The notes under the pieces were generated by a model. It was not told the DNA's origin. It saw only the letters and a program-made list of their open reading frames with translations, and searched no databases. Shown in pieces: positions 1 through 9,025 of a stretch of DNA of 64,000 bases. Source of the stretch: Paraburkholderia largidicola (GTDB lineage Bacteria > Pseudomonadota > Gammaproteobacteria > Burkholderiales > Burkholderiaceae); assembly GCF_013426895.1 (NCBI RefSeq), contig NZ_AP023175.1, positions 2,108,001 through 2,172,000 on the forward strand. Reading direction: 5' to 3'. A program made the position numbers and the translations under genes. Position 1 is the first letter of the stretch; each line of letters starts with the position of its first letter.

Positions 1-687
1 CAGATGCCCGCGTATCACCTGAAGCGCGCGGACGGCAGCGGGATCACGATGATCAATATCGGTGTCGGCCCGTCGAATGCAAAGACGATCACCGATCACA
101 TTGCGGTGCTGCGTCCACACGCGTGGATCATGCTGGGGCACTGCGCGGGGTTACGTAATACACAGCGTCTTGGCGACTACGTACTCGCGCACGGCTATGT
201 GCGTGAAGATCATGTGCTCGACGACGATCTGCCGTTGTGGGTGCCGATTCCGGCGTTGGCTGAAGTGCAGGTCGCGCTCGAACGAGCGGTGGCGCAGGTC
301 ACGCAACTCGACGGCGCGGAGCTCAAGCGCGTGATGCGCACGGGTACGGTCGCGAGTGTCGATAACCGGAACTGGGAATTGCGTGATCATCGCGAGCCGG
401 TGTTGAGGCTGTCGCAAAGCCGCGCGATCGCGCTCGATATGGAGAGCGCGACTATCGCTGCGAATGGGTTCCGGTTTCGGGTGCCTTACGGAACATTGCT
501 GTGCGTGTCGGATAAGCCGTTGCACGGCGAGCTGAAGTTGCCGGGTATGGCTGACCAGTTTTATCGCGCGCAGGTTGATCAGCATTTGCAGATTGGGGTG
601 AAGGCGATGGAGATTTTGCGCACCAATGGCTTGCATAAGTTGCATAGCCGGAAATTGCGGAGTTTTGCGGAAGTCGCGTTTCAGTAG
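1..687 (+). CDS. amn: AMP nucleosidase, C-terminal part (5' end outside window)
   Basis: AMP nucleosidase hydrolyses AMP to adenine and ribose 5-phosphate in cytoplasmic purine salvage. The visible 228 codons are the C-terminal, phosphorylase-like catalytic half of a protein that is normally about 480-500 residues. The reading frame is open from base 1, so the ATG at position 4 is probably internal. Recognisable family stretches are NIGVGPSNAKTITDH, MLGHCAGLR, the DMESATIAANGFRFRVPYG block and the LHSRKLRSF end. The last third of the gene drifts to T- and G-ending codons as it approaches the palindromic element that starts about 50 bp after the stop. Confidence 0.93.
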   Translation, partial: QMPAYHLKRADGSGITMINIGVGPSNAKTITDHIAVLRPHAWIMLGHCAGLRNTQRLGDYVLAHGYVREDHVLDDDLPLWVPIPALAEVQVALERAVAQVTQLDGAELKRVMRTGTVASVDNRNWELRDHREPVLRLSQSRAIALDMESATIAANGFRFRVPYGTLLCVSDKPLHGELKLPGMADQFYRAQVDQHLQIGVKAMEILRTNGLHKLHSRKLRSFAEVAFQ

Positions 688-737
688 TTTTTTTTCTTTG
701 CGGCGCATGCGGGGTGGTTTGCTTGCTTGTGCTTTGC

Positions 738-1394
738 GCTGGCATCCGCGTTATGTCTTTGGTGTGGATGCGTTGCCCCTGTGCGGGGCGGCACCTACTT
801 TTCTTTGCCGCCGCAAAGAAAAGTAGGCAAAAGAAAGCGGCTCACACCGCCAGTTCTAGTATTCGCCTGAGGGCCCCCAAAGGTTCTTATGCTTCACACG
901 GCAACCACGTGACCGACGCTCGTTGCCAGCGCTCTTGCAGTGCGCCTCACCCGCTTCACGCACCCGCAGTACAGCACGCCGCGCCAGACAGTCCACGGCC
1001 GCCCAGGTGGCAAACTGTGTGTCGGCCGTAGAGCCACACACGCCTCACTCCGAACCGATAGCGCACGCGTTCCACGCTGTAAGAGCCCCAGGCTAAACGA
1101 CGCGACAACCTGCACACAGTTTGCCACCTGGGCGGCGCATATCATTCGCTGCCGCTGGCCTTTGCACGGGTATTCGAAGCGGGTGAGGCGCAAAGAGAGA
1201 GCGTTGGCAACGCACATGAACAGGATTGCTGCGGTGTGAAGTCTGGGGACGTTGGGGGCCCGTGGATAAGAATACGTGCTGGCGGTGTGAGCCGCTTTCT
1301 TTTGCCTACTTTTCTTTGCGGCGGCAAAGAAAAGTAGGTGCCGCCCCGCACAGGGGCGACGCCTGAAGCACGATAGCAAAACGCGGATGCCAGC
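738..1394. repeat. Palindromic repeat element E1 (657 bp)
   Basis: This is a large imperfect palindrome. The left arm (738-1021) and right arm (1113-1394) are inverted copies around a 91-nt loop (1022-1112). Ordered blocks shared by both arms are the 15-bp ends (738-752 and 1380-1394), a near-perfect ~80-bp block containing the smaller palindrome CTACTTTTCTTTGC/GCAAAGAAAAGTAG, GGGCCCCCAA, CGTTGCCA, GCGCCTCACCCGCTTC, and an innermost perfect 24-bp arm (998-1021 and 1113-1136). Three further copies occur at 16541, 27749 and 31081. No transposase or plausible gene is present. It lies between the convergent amn and chromate-transporter genes. It could be a non-autonomous mobile element, a structured RNA or a chromosome-architecture site; the sequence does not decide. 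Confidence 0.9.
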
Positions 1395-1603
1395 AGCAAA
1401 CCAGGCGAACCATCCAGCGTCGCAGACAATCAAAAGCAGGCGCCGCCCCGGGGAGGGGCAACGCCCAGGCGAACCATCCAGCGTCGCAGACAATCAAAAG
1501 CAGGCGCCGCCCCGCACAGGGGCAACGCGTGAAGCAAGATAGCAAAACGCGGATGCCAGCGGAGCAGTAAAACCAGGCGAACCACCCAGCGTCGCAAACA
1601 ACG
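1358..1603. repeat. Tandem repeats at the right end of E1
   Basis: The last ~35 bp of E1 plus the following DNA is reiterated with variation. The strings GCGGATGCCAGC, CCAGGCGAACCA(T/C)CCAGCGTCGCA and GCAGGCGCCGCCCCG recur two or three times. Related arrays follow E2 and E3. The copies end just before the 3' end of the minus-strand chromate-transporter gene. Confidence 0.8.
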
Positions 1604-1611
1604 ACATTCAC

Positions 1612-2139
1612 CTACACATACGCCAACCCAACAAGCCCCACAACCGCCCCGCCTCCCAGCAACCACAACGGATGAATACGCGTCCTGAATGCAAGCACCG
1701 CGCACGCGCCCGTGATCACCCATGCAAGCCAGGACGTATCCGACGACCGCGCGATCAACAACGCACTCGCCGCGACCAGCCCTGCCGTCACAGGCACCAG
1801 ACCCTTCTGCGCAACACGCCGCCAGGGACGATCCTTGAAGCGATTCCAGGCATGCATCGCAAGAATCGTCACGATGGACGACGGCCCGAACTTCGCCAGC
1901 GACGTCACCAGCATCCCCGCCCACCCCGCGACGTGCCAGCCGACCAGCGTTACGACCATCATGTTCGGACCAGGCGCGGCCTGCGCAAGCGCGAACAGCG
2001 CACTGAACTCGCTGGCAGGCATCCAGTGATGCACCTCGACGACCTGCCGCTGCATCTCCGGCAGGATCGTGTTGCCGCCGCCGAAAGCGAGCAGCGACAA
2101 CTGGCTGAAGATGACGGCAAGGGCGATCAGCGTTTCCAT
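1612..2139 (-). CDS. Chromate transporter, short-chain subunit (C-terminal-half type)
   Basis: A 175-residue polytopic inner-membrane protein of the CHR (ChrA) family in its short, single-domain form. These proteins act in pairs to export chromate, with sulfate-like oxyanion transport as the general theme. The family signature FGGGNTILPEM and the following AQAAPGPNM segment lie in the first 60 residues. Several hydrophobic helices fill the rest. Its ATG overlaps the TAA of the upstream partner by one base (TAATG), so translation is probably coupled. The distal third, next to element E1, is A/C-rich on the top strand. The true substrate in this organism is not shown by the sequence. Confidence 0.85.
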   Translation of the reverse strand: METLIALAVIFSQLSLLAFGGGNTILPEMQRQVVEVHHWMPASEFSALFALAQAAPGPNMMVVTLVGWHVAGWAGMLVTSLAKFGPSSIVTILAMHAWNRFKDRPWRRVAQKGLVPVTAGLVAASALLIARSSDTSWLAWVITGACAVLAFRTRIHPLWLLGGGAVVGLVGLAYV

Positions 2140-2747
2140 TATTTCGACACCTCGTTCGGCTGTGTCGACGCGGCAGCCGCTTCAGGTCTAGCCACGCGCG
2201 ACGCGAGGAAAATGCTGAGCGGCGTCAGCACGAGCATTGTCGGCAGCAGCGGGAAGCGCAGCAGCGCAATCGCGACGAAACCGAGCGCAGCGATCGCCGC
2301 CGCGCGCGGATCGTGGCGCAGCGGCATCAGGATTTTGACGGCCATCGCGACCAGCAATCCCGCCGCGGCTGCTGCCAATCCGGCAAACAGATGCTTGATA
2401 TGCGGATCGTTCTGCGTGTGCTCGTAAAGCACGCCGAGCGCGATCACCACCAGCGACGGCCCGGCGATCAAACCGAGAATGCCCGCGAGCGCGCCGCGCA
2501 AGCCCCGAAAGCGCATGCCGAGCGCCACCGACAGATTGATCACGTTACCGCCCGGCAGAAACTGGCACAGGCCGAGCAGATCGGTGAATTCGGCGGCTGT
2601 CAGCCAGCGGCGCTGGTCGACGATGGTCCGCCGCGCGAGCGGCAGCGCGCCGCCGAACGACGTCAGGCCAAGGCCCAGAAAGCCCATGAAGATTTCGCGC
2701 GTGGTCGGAGCGGGCGCGTGCTCCGGCGCGTCGGGGTGCTGATCCAT
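2139..2747 (-). CDS. Chromate transporter, short-chain subunit (N-terminal-half type)
   Basis: A 202-residue short CHR-family membrane protein and the first gene of the transporter pair. The motif GLTSFGGALPLARR, followed by GLCQFLPGGNVINL, is the N-domain version of the ChrA signature. I chose the ATG at 2747 (MDQHPD). A TTG 21 bp upstream is in frame but gives a less typical N-terminus. The gene is divergent from a LysR regulator with a perfect palindrome between them, so that regulator probably controls the pair. The pair is the split counterpart of the fused, full-length ChrA at 49778. Confidence 0.85.
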   Translation of the reverse strand: MDQHPDAPEHAPAPTTREIFMGFLGLGLTSFGGALPLARRTIVDQRRWLTAAEFTDLLGLCQFLPGGNVINLSVALGMRFRGLRGALAGILGLIAGPSLVVIALGVLYEHTQNDPHIKHLFAGLAAAAAGLLVAMAVKILMPLRHDPRAAAIAALGFVAIALLRFPLLPTMLVLTPLSIFLASRVARPEAAAASTQPNEVSK

Positions 2748-2824
2748 GACGTTCACTATCCAGTACAAGTCGTGAAGGTTAACGCCGTTTGCCTGCCGCT
2801 CAAAACGATTTCTTGGGCAAGTCT

Positions 2825-2843
2825 TTGTGATCTAGAATCACAA
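2825..2843. promoter_or_regulatory. Palindromic operator candidate TTGTGAT-N5-ATCACAA
   Basis: A perfect 7-bp inverted repeat separated by 5 bp, ending 2 bp before the ATG of the LysR gene and in the divergent promoter region. It contains a T-N11-A arrangement typical of LysR-type regulators. Its position would permit autorepression of the regulator and control of the transporter pair. Regulatory function is inferred. Confidence 0.5.
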
Positions 2844-2845
2844 GG

Positions 2846-3781
2846 ATGAACCGCAAGCTTCCACCCTTTCCGGCGCTGCGCGCCTTCGAGGTCGCGGCCC
2901 GGCACAACAGCTTCACGGCTGCAGCCGACGAGCTTCATGTGACCCATGGTGCAATCAGCCGGCAGGTGGCCGCGTTCGAGGCGTGGGTCGGCGTGCAGGT
3001 GTTTCATCGCAACGGCAAGCGCGTGCGGCTCACGGAAGACGGCCGGCGCTATCTGACGAAGGTGCAGGCCGCGTTCGACAGCATCGCGGCCGCGACCGAC
3101 CAGTTGCGCGACACAGGCGTCGTCCATGTGCTGCGCGTGAACGCGCTGCCTACCTTCGCGATGAAGTGGCTGTTGCCGCGGCTATCGCATTTTCAACGGA
3201 TGGCGCCGAACGTCGAGTTGAGGCTCGCGACATCGAACGAGCCCGTGGAGACGCTCGATAGTTTCGACGTCGCCGTGCGGCGCGGGCCCGCGCACTGGCC
3301 GAATTGCGCGAGCGGCCAGTTCCTCGATGAAAGTGAGATTCCCGTGTGCAGTCCGGCGCTGCTGCAACGCCTGCCCATCCACACCGCCGACGATCTCGCG
3401 CGCCATGTATTGCTGCACTCGGATACGCGGCCGGACGCGTGGCATCACTGGCTGCAGGCGGCGGGCGTCAAGGTGAAGTGCCGCAAGAAACAGTCGTTCG
3501 ACCATTTCTATCTGGCCTTGCAGGCGGCCGTCGATGGGCTGGGTGTGGCGCTCGGACCGCTGCCGCTGCTCGATGACGAACTCGCGTCAGGCCGGCTGGT
3601 GACGCCTCTAGAAGGGCCGCGCATCGACGCACGTGGCTACTGGTGGGTCGCGCGGCGCGAGGTGGCGAATGCGCCGCTCGTCGAGCAGTTCTGCCGTTGG
3701 CTCGAAGCGCAGGCAAAGGAAACGACGCAAGACAACACGCAAGAAAAGACGCGCGGCAAGGCGCGCGTCACGAAGCAATAA
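2846..3781 (+). CDS. LysR-family transcriptional regulator, GcvA-like
   Basis: A 311-residue DNA-binding regulator. An N-terminal winged helix-turn-helix (roughly residues 5-64, with FTAAADELHVTHGAISRQV) is followed by a periplasmic-binding-like effector domain (about 92-290) of the GcvA type (PLPLLDDELASGRLV). The C-terminal ~20 residues are a charged, Thr/Lys/Arg-rich tail that looks non-conserved. The gene is divergent from the chromate-transporter pair. The effector is unknown. Confidence 0.88.
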   Translation: MNRKLPPFPALRAFEVAARHNSFTAAADELHVTHGAISRQVAAFEAWVGVQVFHRNGKRVRLTEDGRRYLTKVQAAFDSIAAATDQLRDTGVVHVLRVNALPTFAMKWLLPRLSHFQRMAPNVELRLATSNEPVETLDSFDVAVRRGPAHWPNCASGQFLDESEIPVCSPALLQRLPIHTADDLARHVLLHSDTRPDAWHHWLQAAGVKVKCRKKQSFDHFYLALQAAVDGLGVALGPLPLLDDELASGRLVTPLEGPRIDARGYWWVARREVANAPLVEQFCRWLEAQAKETTQDNTQEKTRGKARVTKQ

Positions 3782-3784
3782 CAC

Positions 3785-3824
3785 GCATCGCGGAAGCTGC
3801 TTCTACAGCACGCATCCGCGATGC
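3785..3824. terminator. Inverted repeat between convergent genes
   Basis: Perfect 10-bp arms (GCATCGCGGA and TCCGCGATGC) flank a 20-nt loop between the convergent LysR and LOG genes. There is no strong T-tract, so it could be a weak bidirectional terminator or only an mRNA 3' structure. Confidence 0.35.
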
Positions 3825-3839
3825 AATCGCGTCAGAAGC

Positions 3840-4583
3840 TCACAGATAGAACATCCGGTCTTCGTCCGACTTCGGCTGCTGTTCGGGCTGCTCTTCCCGC
3901 TCTTCATAGAACGCGAGCACCGCTTCGAGCACCTGGTCGGGATCGTCGATCACCTGCATCAGGTTCATGTCGCCCGGATTGATGAGGCCCATCGGCACCA
4001 GTTGCGATTCGAACCAGCCGAGCAGTCCTTTCCAGAACTCCGCGCCGACCAGGATGATAGGCACGTGCCGCGACTTCTTGGTTTGAATCAGCGTGAGCAC
4101 TTCGGCCAGTTCGTCGAGCGTGCCGAATCCACCCGGCATCACGATCACGGCATCCGAGTTCTTCACGAACGTGACCTTGCGCGTGAAGAAGTGACGGAAG
4201 CGCAACGAGATGTCCTGCCACTGGTTGCCCGACTGCTCGTGCGGCAACTCGATGTTCAGGCCGACCGACGGCGCCTTGCCTGCATGGGCGCCCTTGTTGG
4301 CCGCTTCCATGATGCCGGGGCCGCCGCCGGAGATCACGGCAAAGCCCGCGTCGGACAGTTTGCGCGCGATCTGCGTGGCCAGTTTGTAGTACGGCGAGTT
4401 CGGTTTCAGACGCGCCGAACCATAGATGCTCACGGCCGGGCGGATCTCCGACAGGTACTCGGTCGCCTCGATAAACTCTGCCATAATCGTGAACATCTGC
4501 CACGATGCGCGGGCCTTCTTGGCTGTTGCGCGCTCTTGATCTGCGAGCGATCGCAGACTCGGAATCACTTTTCTCTTAGTCAT
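3840..4583 (-). CDS. LOG-family (TIGR00730-type) nucleotide 5'-monophosphate phosphoribohydrolase
   Basis: A 247-residue Rossmann-fold protein with both LOG hallmarks: GGGPGIMEAANKG at residues 86-98 and PGGFGTLDE at 150-158, where the Arg/Glu-type active site acts on nucleoside monophosphates. Family members release free base and ribose 5-phosphate from nucleotides or cytokinin nucleotides. The physiological substrate in proteobacteria is uncertain. The first ~45 residues form a helical N-terminal extension before the fold begins. The ATG is only one base from the divergent polA ATG, so the two genes must draw promoter elements from each other's coding sequence. Confidence 0.87.
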   Translation of the reverse strand: MTKRKVIPSLRSLADQERATAKKARASWQMFTIMAEFIEATEYLSEIRPAVSIYGSARLKPNSPYYKLATQIARKLSDAGFAVISGGGPGIMEAANKGAHAGKAPSVGLNIELPHEQSGNQWQDISLRFRHFFTRKVTFVKNSDAVIVMPGGFGTLDELAEVLTLIQTKKSRHVPIILVGAEFWKGLLGWFESQLVPMGLINPGDMNLMQVIDDPDQVLEAVLAFYEEREEQPEQQPKSDEDRMFYL

Positions 4584-4584
4584 A

Positions 4585-7326
4585 ATGCCTGAAGAACAGA
4601 ACCTGGAAGGTAAGACCCTGCTATTGGTTGACGGTTCGAGTTATCTGTACCGGGCCTACCATGCGATGCCTGATTTGCGCGGTCCCGACGGTGCACCAAC
4701 GGGAGCACTCTACGGGATCATCAACATGCTGCGCCGTATGCGCAAGGAGGTTACGGCAGAGTATAGCGCGTGCGTGTTCGATGCCAAAGGCAAGACGTTT
4801 CGCGACGACTGGTATCCGCAATACAAGGCGAACCGTCCGTCGATGCCCGACGATCTCTCGAAGCAGATCGAACCGATTCACGTCGCTGTGCGTTCGCTCG
4901 GCTGGCCGCTGCTGATGCTCGAAGGCGTCGAGGCCGACGACGTGATCGGCACGCTCGCCAAACGCGCCGAGGCGCGCGGCATGAACGTGATCGTATCCAC
5001 CGGGGACAAGGATCTGGCGCAGCTCGTGACGGATCATGTCACCCTCATCAATACGATGACGAACGAGAAGCTCGACCGCGAAGGCGTCGTTGCGAAGTTC
5101 GGCGTGCCGCCCGAGCGCATCGTCGACTATCTGTCGCTGATCGGCGATACCGTCGACAACGTGCCCGGCGTCGAAAAATGCGGCCCGAAAACCGCGATCA
5201 AATGGCTCACGCAATTTGAAACCCTCGATGGCATCGTCGCACACGCCGATGAAATCAAAGGTGCGGTAGGAGACAATCTGCGACGCGCGCTCGATTTCCT
5301 GCCGATGGCGCGCAAGCTCGTCACCGTCGAGACGGATTGCGATCTGACCGCGCAGGTCAACTCGTTCGAAGAGACGCTTGCTACTCGCCCCGAGTCGCGC
5401 GAAGAACTGCGCGACGTGTTCACGCGCAGCGGCTTCAAGACCTGGCTGCGTGAGGTGGAAATTGCCGATGCCGTCGAAGGACCCGAAACGGATGTGCCGC
5501 CCGCGCCGACTGTCGAGGGCGAGCGTGAATACGACACCGTGCAGACGTGGGAGCAGTTCGACGCATGGTTCGACAAGATCAACGCCGCCGAGATCACCTC
5601 ATTCGATACGGAAACCACGTCGCTCGATCCGATGACGGCGCAGATCGTCGGCATCTCGATCGCGGTCGAAGCGGGCAAGGCCGCATATATTCCGCTCGCG
5701 CATCGCGGGCCGGATGCGCCCGTTCAGTTGCCGCGCGACGAAGTGCTCGCGAAGCTCAAGCCGTGGCTCGAAAGCCGCGAGAAGAAGAAGGTCGGCCAGC
5801 ATCTGAAGTACGACGAGCAGGTGCTCGCGAACTACGGCATCGTGATGGACGGCATCGAGCATGACACGCTGTTGCAGTCGTACGTGCTCGAATCGCATCG
5901 TCCTCACGACATGGACAACCTCGCGCTGCGTCACCTCGGTCTGAAGACGATCAAGTACGAGGACGTCGCGGGCAAGGGCGCATCGCAGATCGGCTTCGAC
6001 GAAGTCGCGCTCGACAAGGCCGCCGAATACGCCGCCGAAGACGCCGACATCACGTTGCGTCTGCATCAGACGCTGTATCCGCAGGTCGCAGCGGAAGCGC
6101 AGCTCGATCACGTGTACCGCGATATCGAAGTGCCGACTTCGCGCGTGCTGCGCAAGATGGAGCGCAACGGCGTGCTCATCGACTCCGAAAAGTTGCGCGT
6201 GCAAAGCAACGAGATCGCGACGCGTCTCGTCGAACTCGAAAAGCAGGCGTACGAATTCGCAGGCGGCGAGTTCAATCTCGGCTCGCCGAAACAAATCGGG
6301 CAGATCTTCTTCGAGAAGCTCGAATTGCCCGTCATCAAGAAGACGCCGAGCGGCGCGCCTTCCACTGACGAAGAAGTGCTGCAAAAGCTCGCGGAAGACT
6401 ATCCGCTGCCAAAGGTCCTGCTCGAACATCGCGGCCTGTCGAAGCTCAAGTCGACGTACACCGACAAGCTGCCGCGCATGATCAACGCCACCACGGGCCG
6501 CGTGCATACGAACTACGCGCAGGCCGTCGCGGTGACGGGACGCCTGGCATCGAACGATCCGAATCTGCAGAACATTCCCGTGCGCACGGGCGAAGGCCGC
6601 CGCATTCGCGAGGCGTTCATCGCGCCGCCGGGACACAAGCTGGTGTCGGCGGACTACTCGCAGATCGAATTGCGCATCATGGCGCATATCTCTGGCGACG
6701 AAGCGCTGCTGCGCGCGTTCAAGCAGGGCGAGGACATTCACCGCGCCACCGCTGCCGAAGTGTTCAGCGTGACGCCGCTCGAAGTGTCGAACGATCAGCG
6801 GCGTATCGCGAAGGTCATCAACTTCGGCCTGATCTACGGCATGAGTTCGTTCGGTCTCGCGTCGAATCTCGGCATTACGCGCGATGCGGCCAAGCTTTAT
6901 ATCGACCGCTATTTCGCGCGTTATCCGGGCGTTGCTGCTTACATGGAGAACACGCGGACGAGCGCCAAGATGAAGGGCTATGTCGAAACCGTGTTCGGCC
7001 GCCGCCTGTGGCTGCCCGAGATCAATGGCGGCAACGGCCCGCGCCGTCAGGCGGCGGAGCGTGCCGCGATCAATGCGCCGATGCAAGGCACAGCTGCCGA
7101 TCTGATCAAGATGTCGATGATCGCCGTGCAGAAGTGGATCGAGGAGTCGGGCATCCGCACGCGCATGATCATGCAGGTACACGACGAACTGATACTCGAA
7201 GTGCCGGACGACGAACTATCCGACGTACGTAAGCGCTTGCCGGAATTGATGTGCGGCGTCGCGCAACTGAAGGTGCCACTCGTCGCCGAAGTGGGCGCGG
7301 GCGCAAACTGGGAGGAAGCGCACTGA
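4585..7326 (+). CDS. polA: DNA polymerase I
   Basis: A full-length 913-residue PolA used for Okazaki-fragment processing and repair. The N-terminal 5'-3' nuclease (1 to about 290) includes LLVDGSSYLYRAYHAM. The 3'-5' exonuclease keeps its catalytic acidic pair, D341 and E343, so proofreading should be intact. The polymerase domain shows motif A (SADYSQIELR, D690), motif B (RRIAKVINFGLIYG) and motif C (H866-D867-E868). No Shine-Dalgarno sequence is obvious before the ATG, and the divergent LOG gene starts one base away. This start gives the standard N-terminus. Confidence 0.98.
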   Translation: MPEEQNLEGKTLLLVDGSSYLYRAYHAMPDLRGPDGAPTGALYGIINMLRRMRKEVTAEYSACVFDAKGKTFRDDWYPQYKANRPSMPDDLSKQIEPIHVAVRSLGWPLLMLEGVEADDVIGTLAKRAEARGMNVIVSTGDKDLAQLVTDHVTLINTMTNEKLDREGVVAKFGVPPERIVDYLSLIGDTVDNVPGVEKCGPKTAIKWLTQFETLDGIVAHADEIKGAVGDNLRRALDFLPMARKLVTVETDCDLTAQVNSFEETLATRPESREELRDVFTRSGFKTWLREVEIADAVEGPETDVPPAPTVEGEREYDTVQTWEQFDAWFDKINAAEITSFDTETTSLDPMTAQIVGISIAVEAGKAAYIPLAHRGPDAPVQLPRDEVLAKLKPWLESREKKKVGQHLKYDEQVLANYGIVMDGIEHDTLLQSYVLESHRPHDMDNLALRHLGLKTIKYEDVAGKGASQIGFDEVALDKAAEYAAEDADITLRLHQTLYPQVAAEAQLDHVYRDIEVPTSRVLRKMERNGVLIDSEKLRVQSNEIATRLVELEKQAYEFAGGEFNLGSPKQIGQIFFEKLELPVIKKTPSGAPSTDEEVLQKLAEDYPLPKVLLEHRGLSKLKSTYTDKLPRMINATTGRVHTNYAQAVAVTGRLASNDPNLQNIPVRTGEGRRIREAFIAPPGHKLVSADYSQIELRIMAHISGDEALLRAFKQGEDIHRATAAEVFSVTPLEVSNDQRRIAKVINFGLIYGMSSFGLASNLGITRDAAKLYIDRYFARYPGVAAYMENTRTSAKMKGYVETVFGRRLWLPEINGGNGPRRQAAERAAINAPMQGTAADLIKMSMIAVQKWIEESGIRTRMIMQVHDELILEVPDDELSDVRKRLPELMCGVAQLKVPLVAEVGAGANWEEAH

Positions 7327-7352
7327 GCGCATATCGAGGCCCAAGAGGACGC

Positions 7353-7366
7353 ACTGACATGTCAGT
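7353..7366. promoter_or_regulatory. Perfect 14-bp palindrome ACTGACATGTCAGT
   Basis: A perfect self-complementary site in the 240-bp gap between polA and the NADH dehydrogenase gene, followed by further TGAC-type words. It could be a regulator binding site for the downstream gene. No regulator can be named. Confidence 0.3.
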
Positions 7367-7566
7367 CATGCTTTTCATGCCACACTGACACAGCATTGTT
7401 GCTTCTTCAGGTCAATGGGATAACGTCGCTCGCATGTCACAGTTATCTTTTGACAGGCTTGTGACTTGTCCCATTGCTCGCAGACAATCGACACTACGCG
7501 ATTACACAGCGGCCGCACGCGCGCCGCATCGACGCACAGCTTTATCGGTCAATACGGAGAGTTCTG

Positions 7567-8913
7567 ATGCATCGTTTTGTCGTCGTAGGTGGAGGCGCGG
7601 GAGGCCTGGAGCTGGCGACACGGCTCGGCGATCGCTATGCGCGCAGAAAGAGTGGCGGTGAGCCGCGCGCACAAGTCACGCTGGTCGATCGTTATCCGAC
7701 GCATATCTGGAAGCCGCTGCTGCATGAGGTGGCAGCGGGCAGCATGGACCCGTTCACGCAGGAACTCGAATACGCCGCGCAGGCGCGCTGGCATGGCTTT
7801 GAGTTTCAGCAGGGCGAACTGGTTGGCCTCGACCGCACGGCGAAGTCCATCAGGCTTGGCCGCGTGCTCGACGACGATGGCGCCGAGCTTCTCCCCGAAC
7901 GGGTTCTGGAATACGACACGCTGGTCATCGCTATCGGCAGTACGACGCACTTCTTCGGCGTGCAGGGCGCGCCCGAATATTCGCTCGCGCTCGATACCGT
8001 TCAGCAGGCCGAGCGCTTCCGCAAGCGCCTGATCGCCGCCTGCATGCGCGCCGAGCATCAGGCGCACGAACCCGTCGAAACGAATCCCGGCACGACGTCG
8101 ACTGAGCCGCGCATTCAGGTCGCGATTGTCGGCGGCGGCGCGACGGGTGTGGAATTGTCGGCGGAACTGCGCAATACGGCGCAGGTGCTGTCCGCCTATG
8201 GGTTGCACAAGCTCGATCCGCGCCACGATGTCGGCATCGTGCTGATCGAAGCGGGGCCGCGCATTCTGCCGGCACTTCAGGAGCGCGTATCGACGGCCAC
8301 GTCCGAACTGCTGCAAAAGCTCGGCGTGAAGCTGATGGTCGGCGAGACGGTGGCGGAAGTCGCGCCGGGCGTCGTGCGCACGGCGAGCGGCAAGATGGTG
8401 CGCGCCGACCTGACCGTGTGGGCAGCGGGCATCAAGGCGCCGCCCGTGCTCAGTCAGCTCGACGGCCTGCCTGTGAACCGGCTGGGTCAGCTCGAAGTGC
8501 GTCCCACGCTGCAGACCATGATCGACGACAACGTCTTCGCGCTCGGCGATTGTGCCGCCTGCGCGTGGCCGGGCAACGAACGCAACGTGCCGCCGCGCGC
8601 GCAGGCCGCGCACCAGCAGGCGAGCTTTCTGCTGCGGGCGCTTGGCAACCGGCTAGAAGGCCGGCCGCTGCCGGAGTTCACGTATCGCGACTTCGGCTCG
8701 CTGGTGTCGCTCGGGCACTTCAGCGCCGTGGGCAATCTGATGGGCGGCGTGATTGGCGGCAACATGCTGATCGAAGGGTTGTTCGCGCGCTTCATGTACA
8801 TGTCGCTGTACCGGCTGCATATCGCCGCGCTGCACGGCTATGCGCGCATGGTGCTCGATACCTTCGCGCACTGGCTGCGGCGCACGACGCTGCCGCGCGT
8901 CAAATTGCACTGA
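7567..8913 (+). CDS. ndh: Type II NADH dehydrogenase (NDH-2)
   Basis: A 448-residue flavoprotein that passes electrons from NADH to quinone without proton pumping, at the cytoplasmic face of the inner membrane. The FAD-binding motif VVGGGAGGLELATRLGD is at the very N-terminus. The NAD-binding motif VAIVGGGATGVELSAEL lies mid-protein, and VFALGDCAA is the second FAD contact. The C-terminal 50 residues are hydrophobic/amphipathic (GLFARFMYMSLYR) and serve as the membrane anchor. The ATG at 7567 has a good Shine-Dalgarno (GGAGA at 7556-7560), whereas an upstream in-frame extension lacks family similarity. Confidence 0.92.
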   Translation: MHRFVVVGGGAGGLELATRLGDRYARRKSGGEPRAQVTLVDRYPTHIWKPLLHEVAAGSMDPFTQELEYAAQARWHGFEFQQGELVGLDRTAKSIRLGRVLDDDGAELLPERVLEYDTLVIAIGSTTHFFGVQGAPEYSLALDTVQQAERFRKRLIAACMRAEHQAHEPVETNPGTTSTEPRIQVAIVGGGATGVELSAELRNTAQVLSAYGLHKLDPRHDVGIVLIEAGPRILPALQERVSTATSELLQKLGVKLMVGETVAEVAPGVVRTASGKMVRADLTVWAAGIKAPPVLSQLDGLPVNRLGQLEVRPTLQTMIDDNVFALGDCAACAWPGNERNVPPRAQAAHQQASFLLRALGNRLEGRPLPEFTYRDFGSLVSLGHFSAVGNLMGGVIGGNMLIEGLFARFMYMSLYRLHIAALHGYARMVLDTFAHWLRRTTLPRVKLH

Positions 8914-9025
8914 TCCCTCATTGAACGTTCACTGACCGATATCGATGCTTCTGCAACAGGATGCGCTTTGCGCGTATCCTGTTGGCTCCTTGCCGTCCAC
9001 CCCCATTCCAGAAGAGGAGCACAGC

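Noticed and set aside
738..1394. Insertion sequence
   Set aside because: No transposase frame, no target-site duplication that I could recognise, and the inverted repeats fill nearly the whole element rather than its ends. A non-autonomous element remains possible.
714..1611. Several overlapping reading frames on both strands across E1 (and across E2-E4) encoding FFAAAKKSRQKK-like peptides
   Set aside because: They are the two strands of the same palindrome read in different frames, with no ribosome-binding sites or consistent start, and they exist in every copy only because the arms lack stops.
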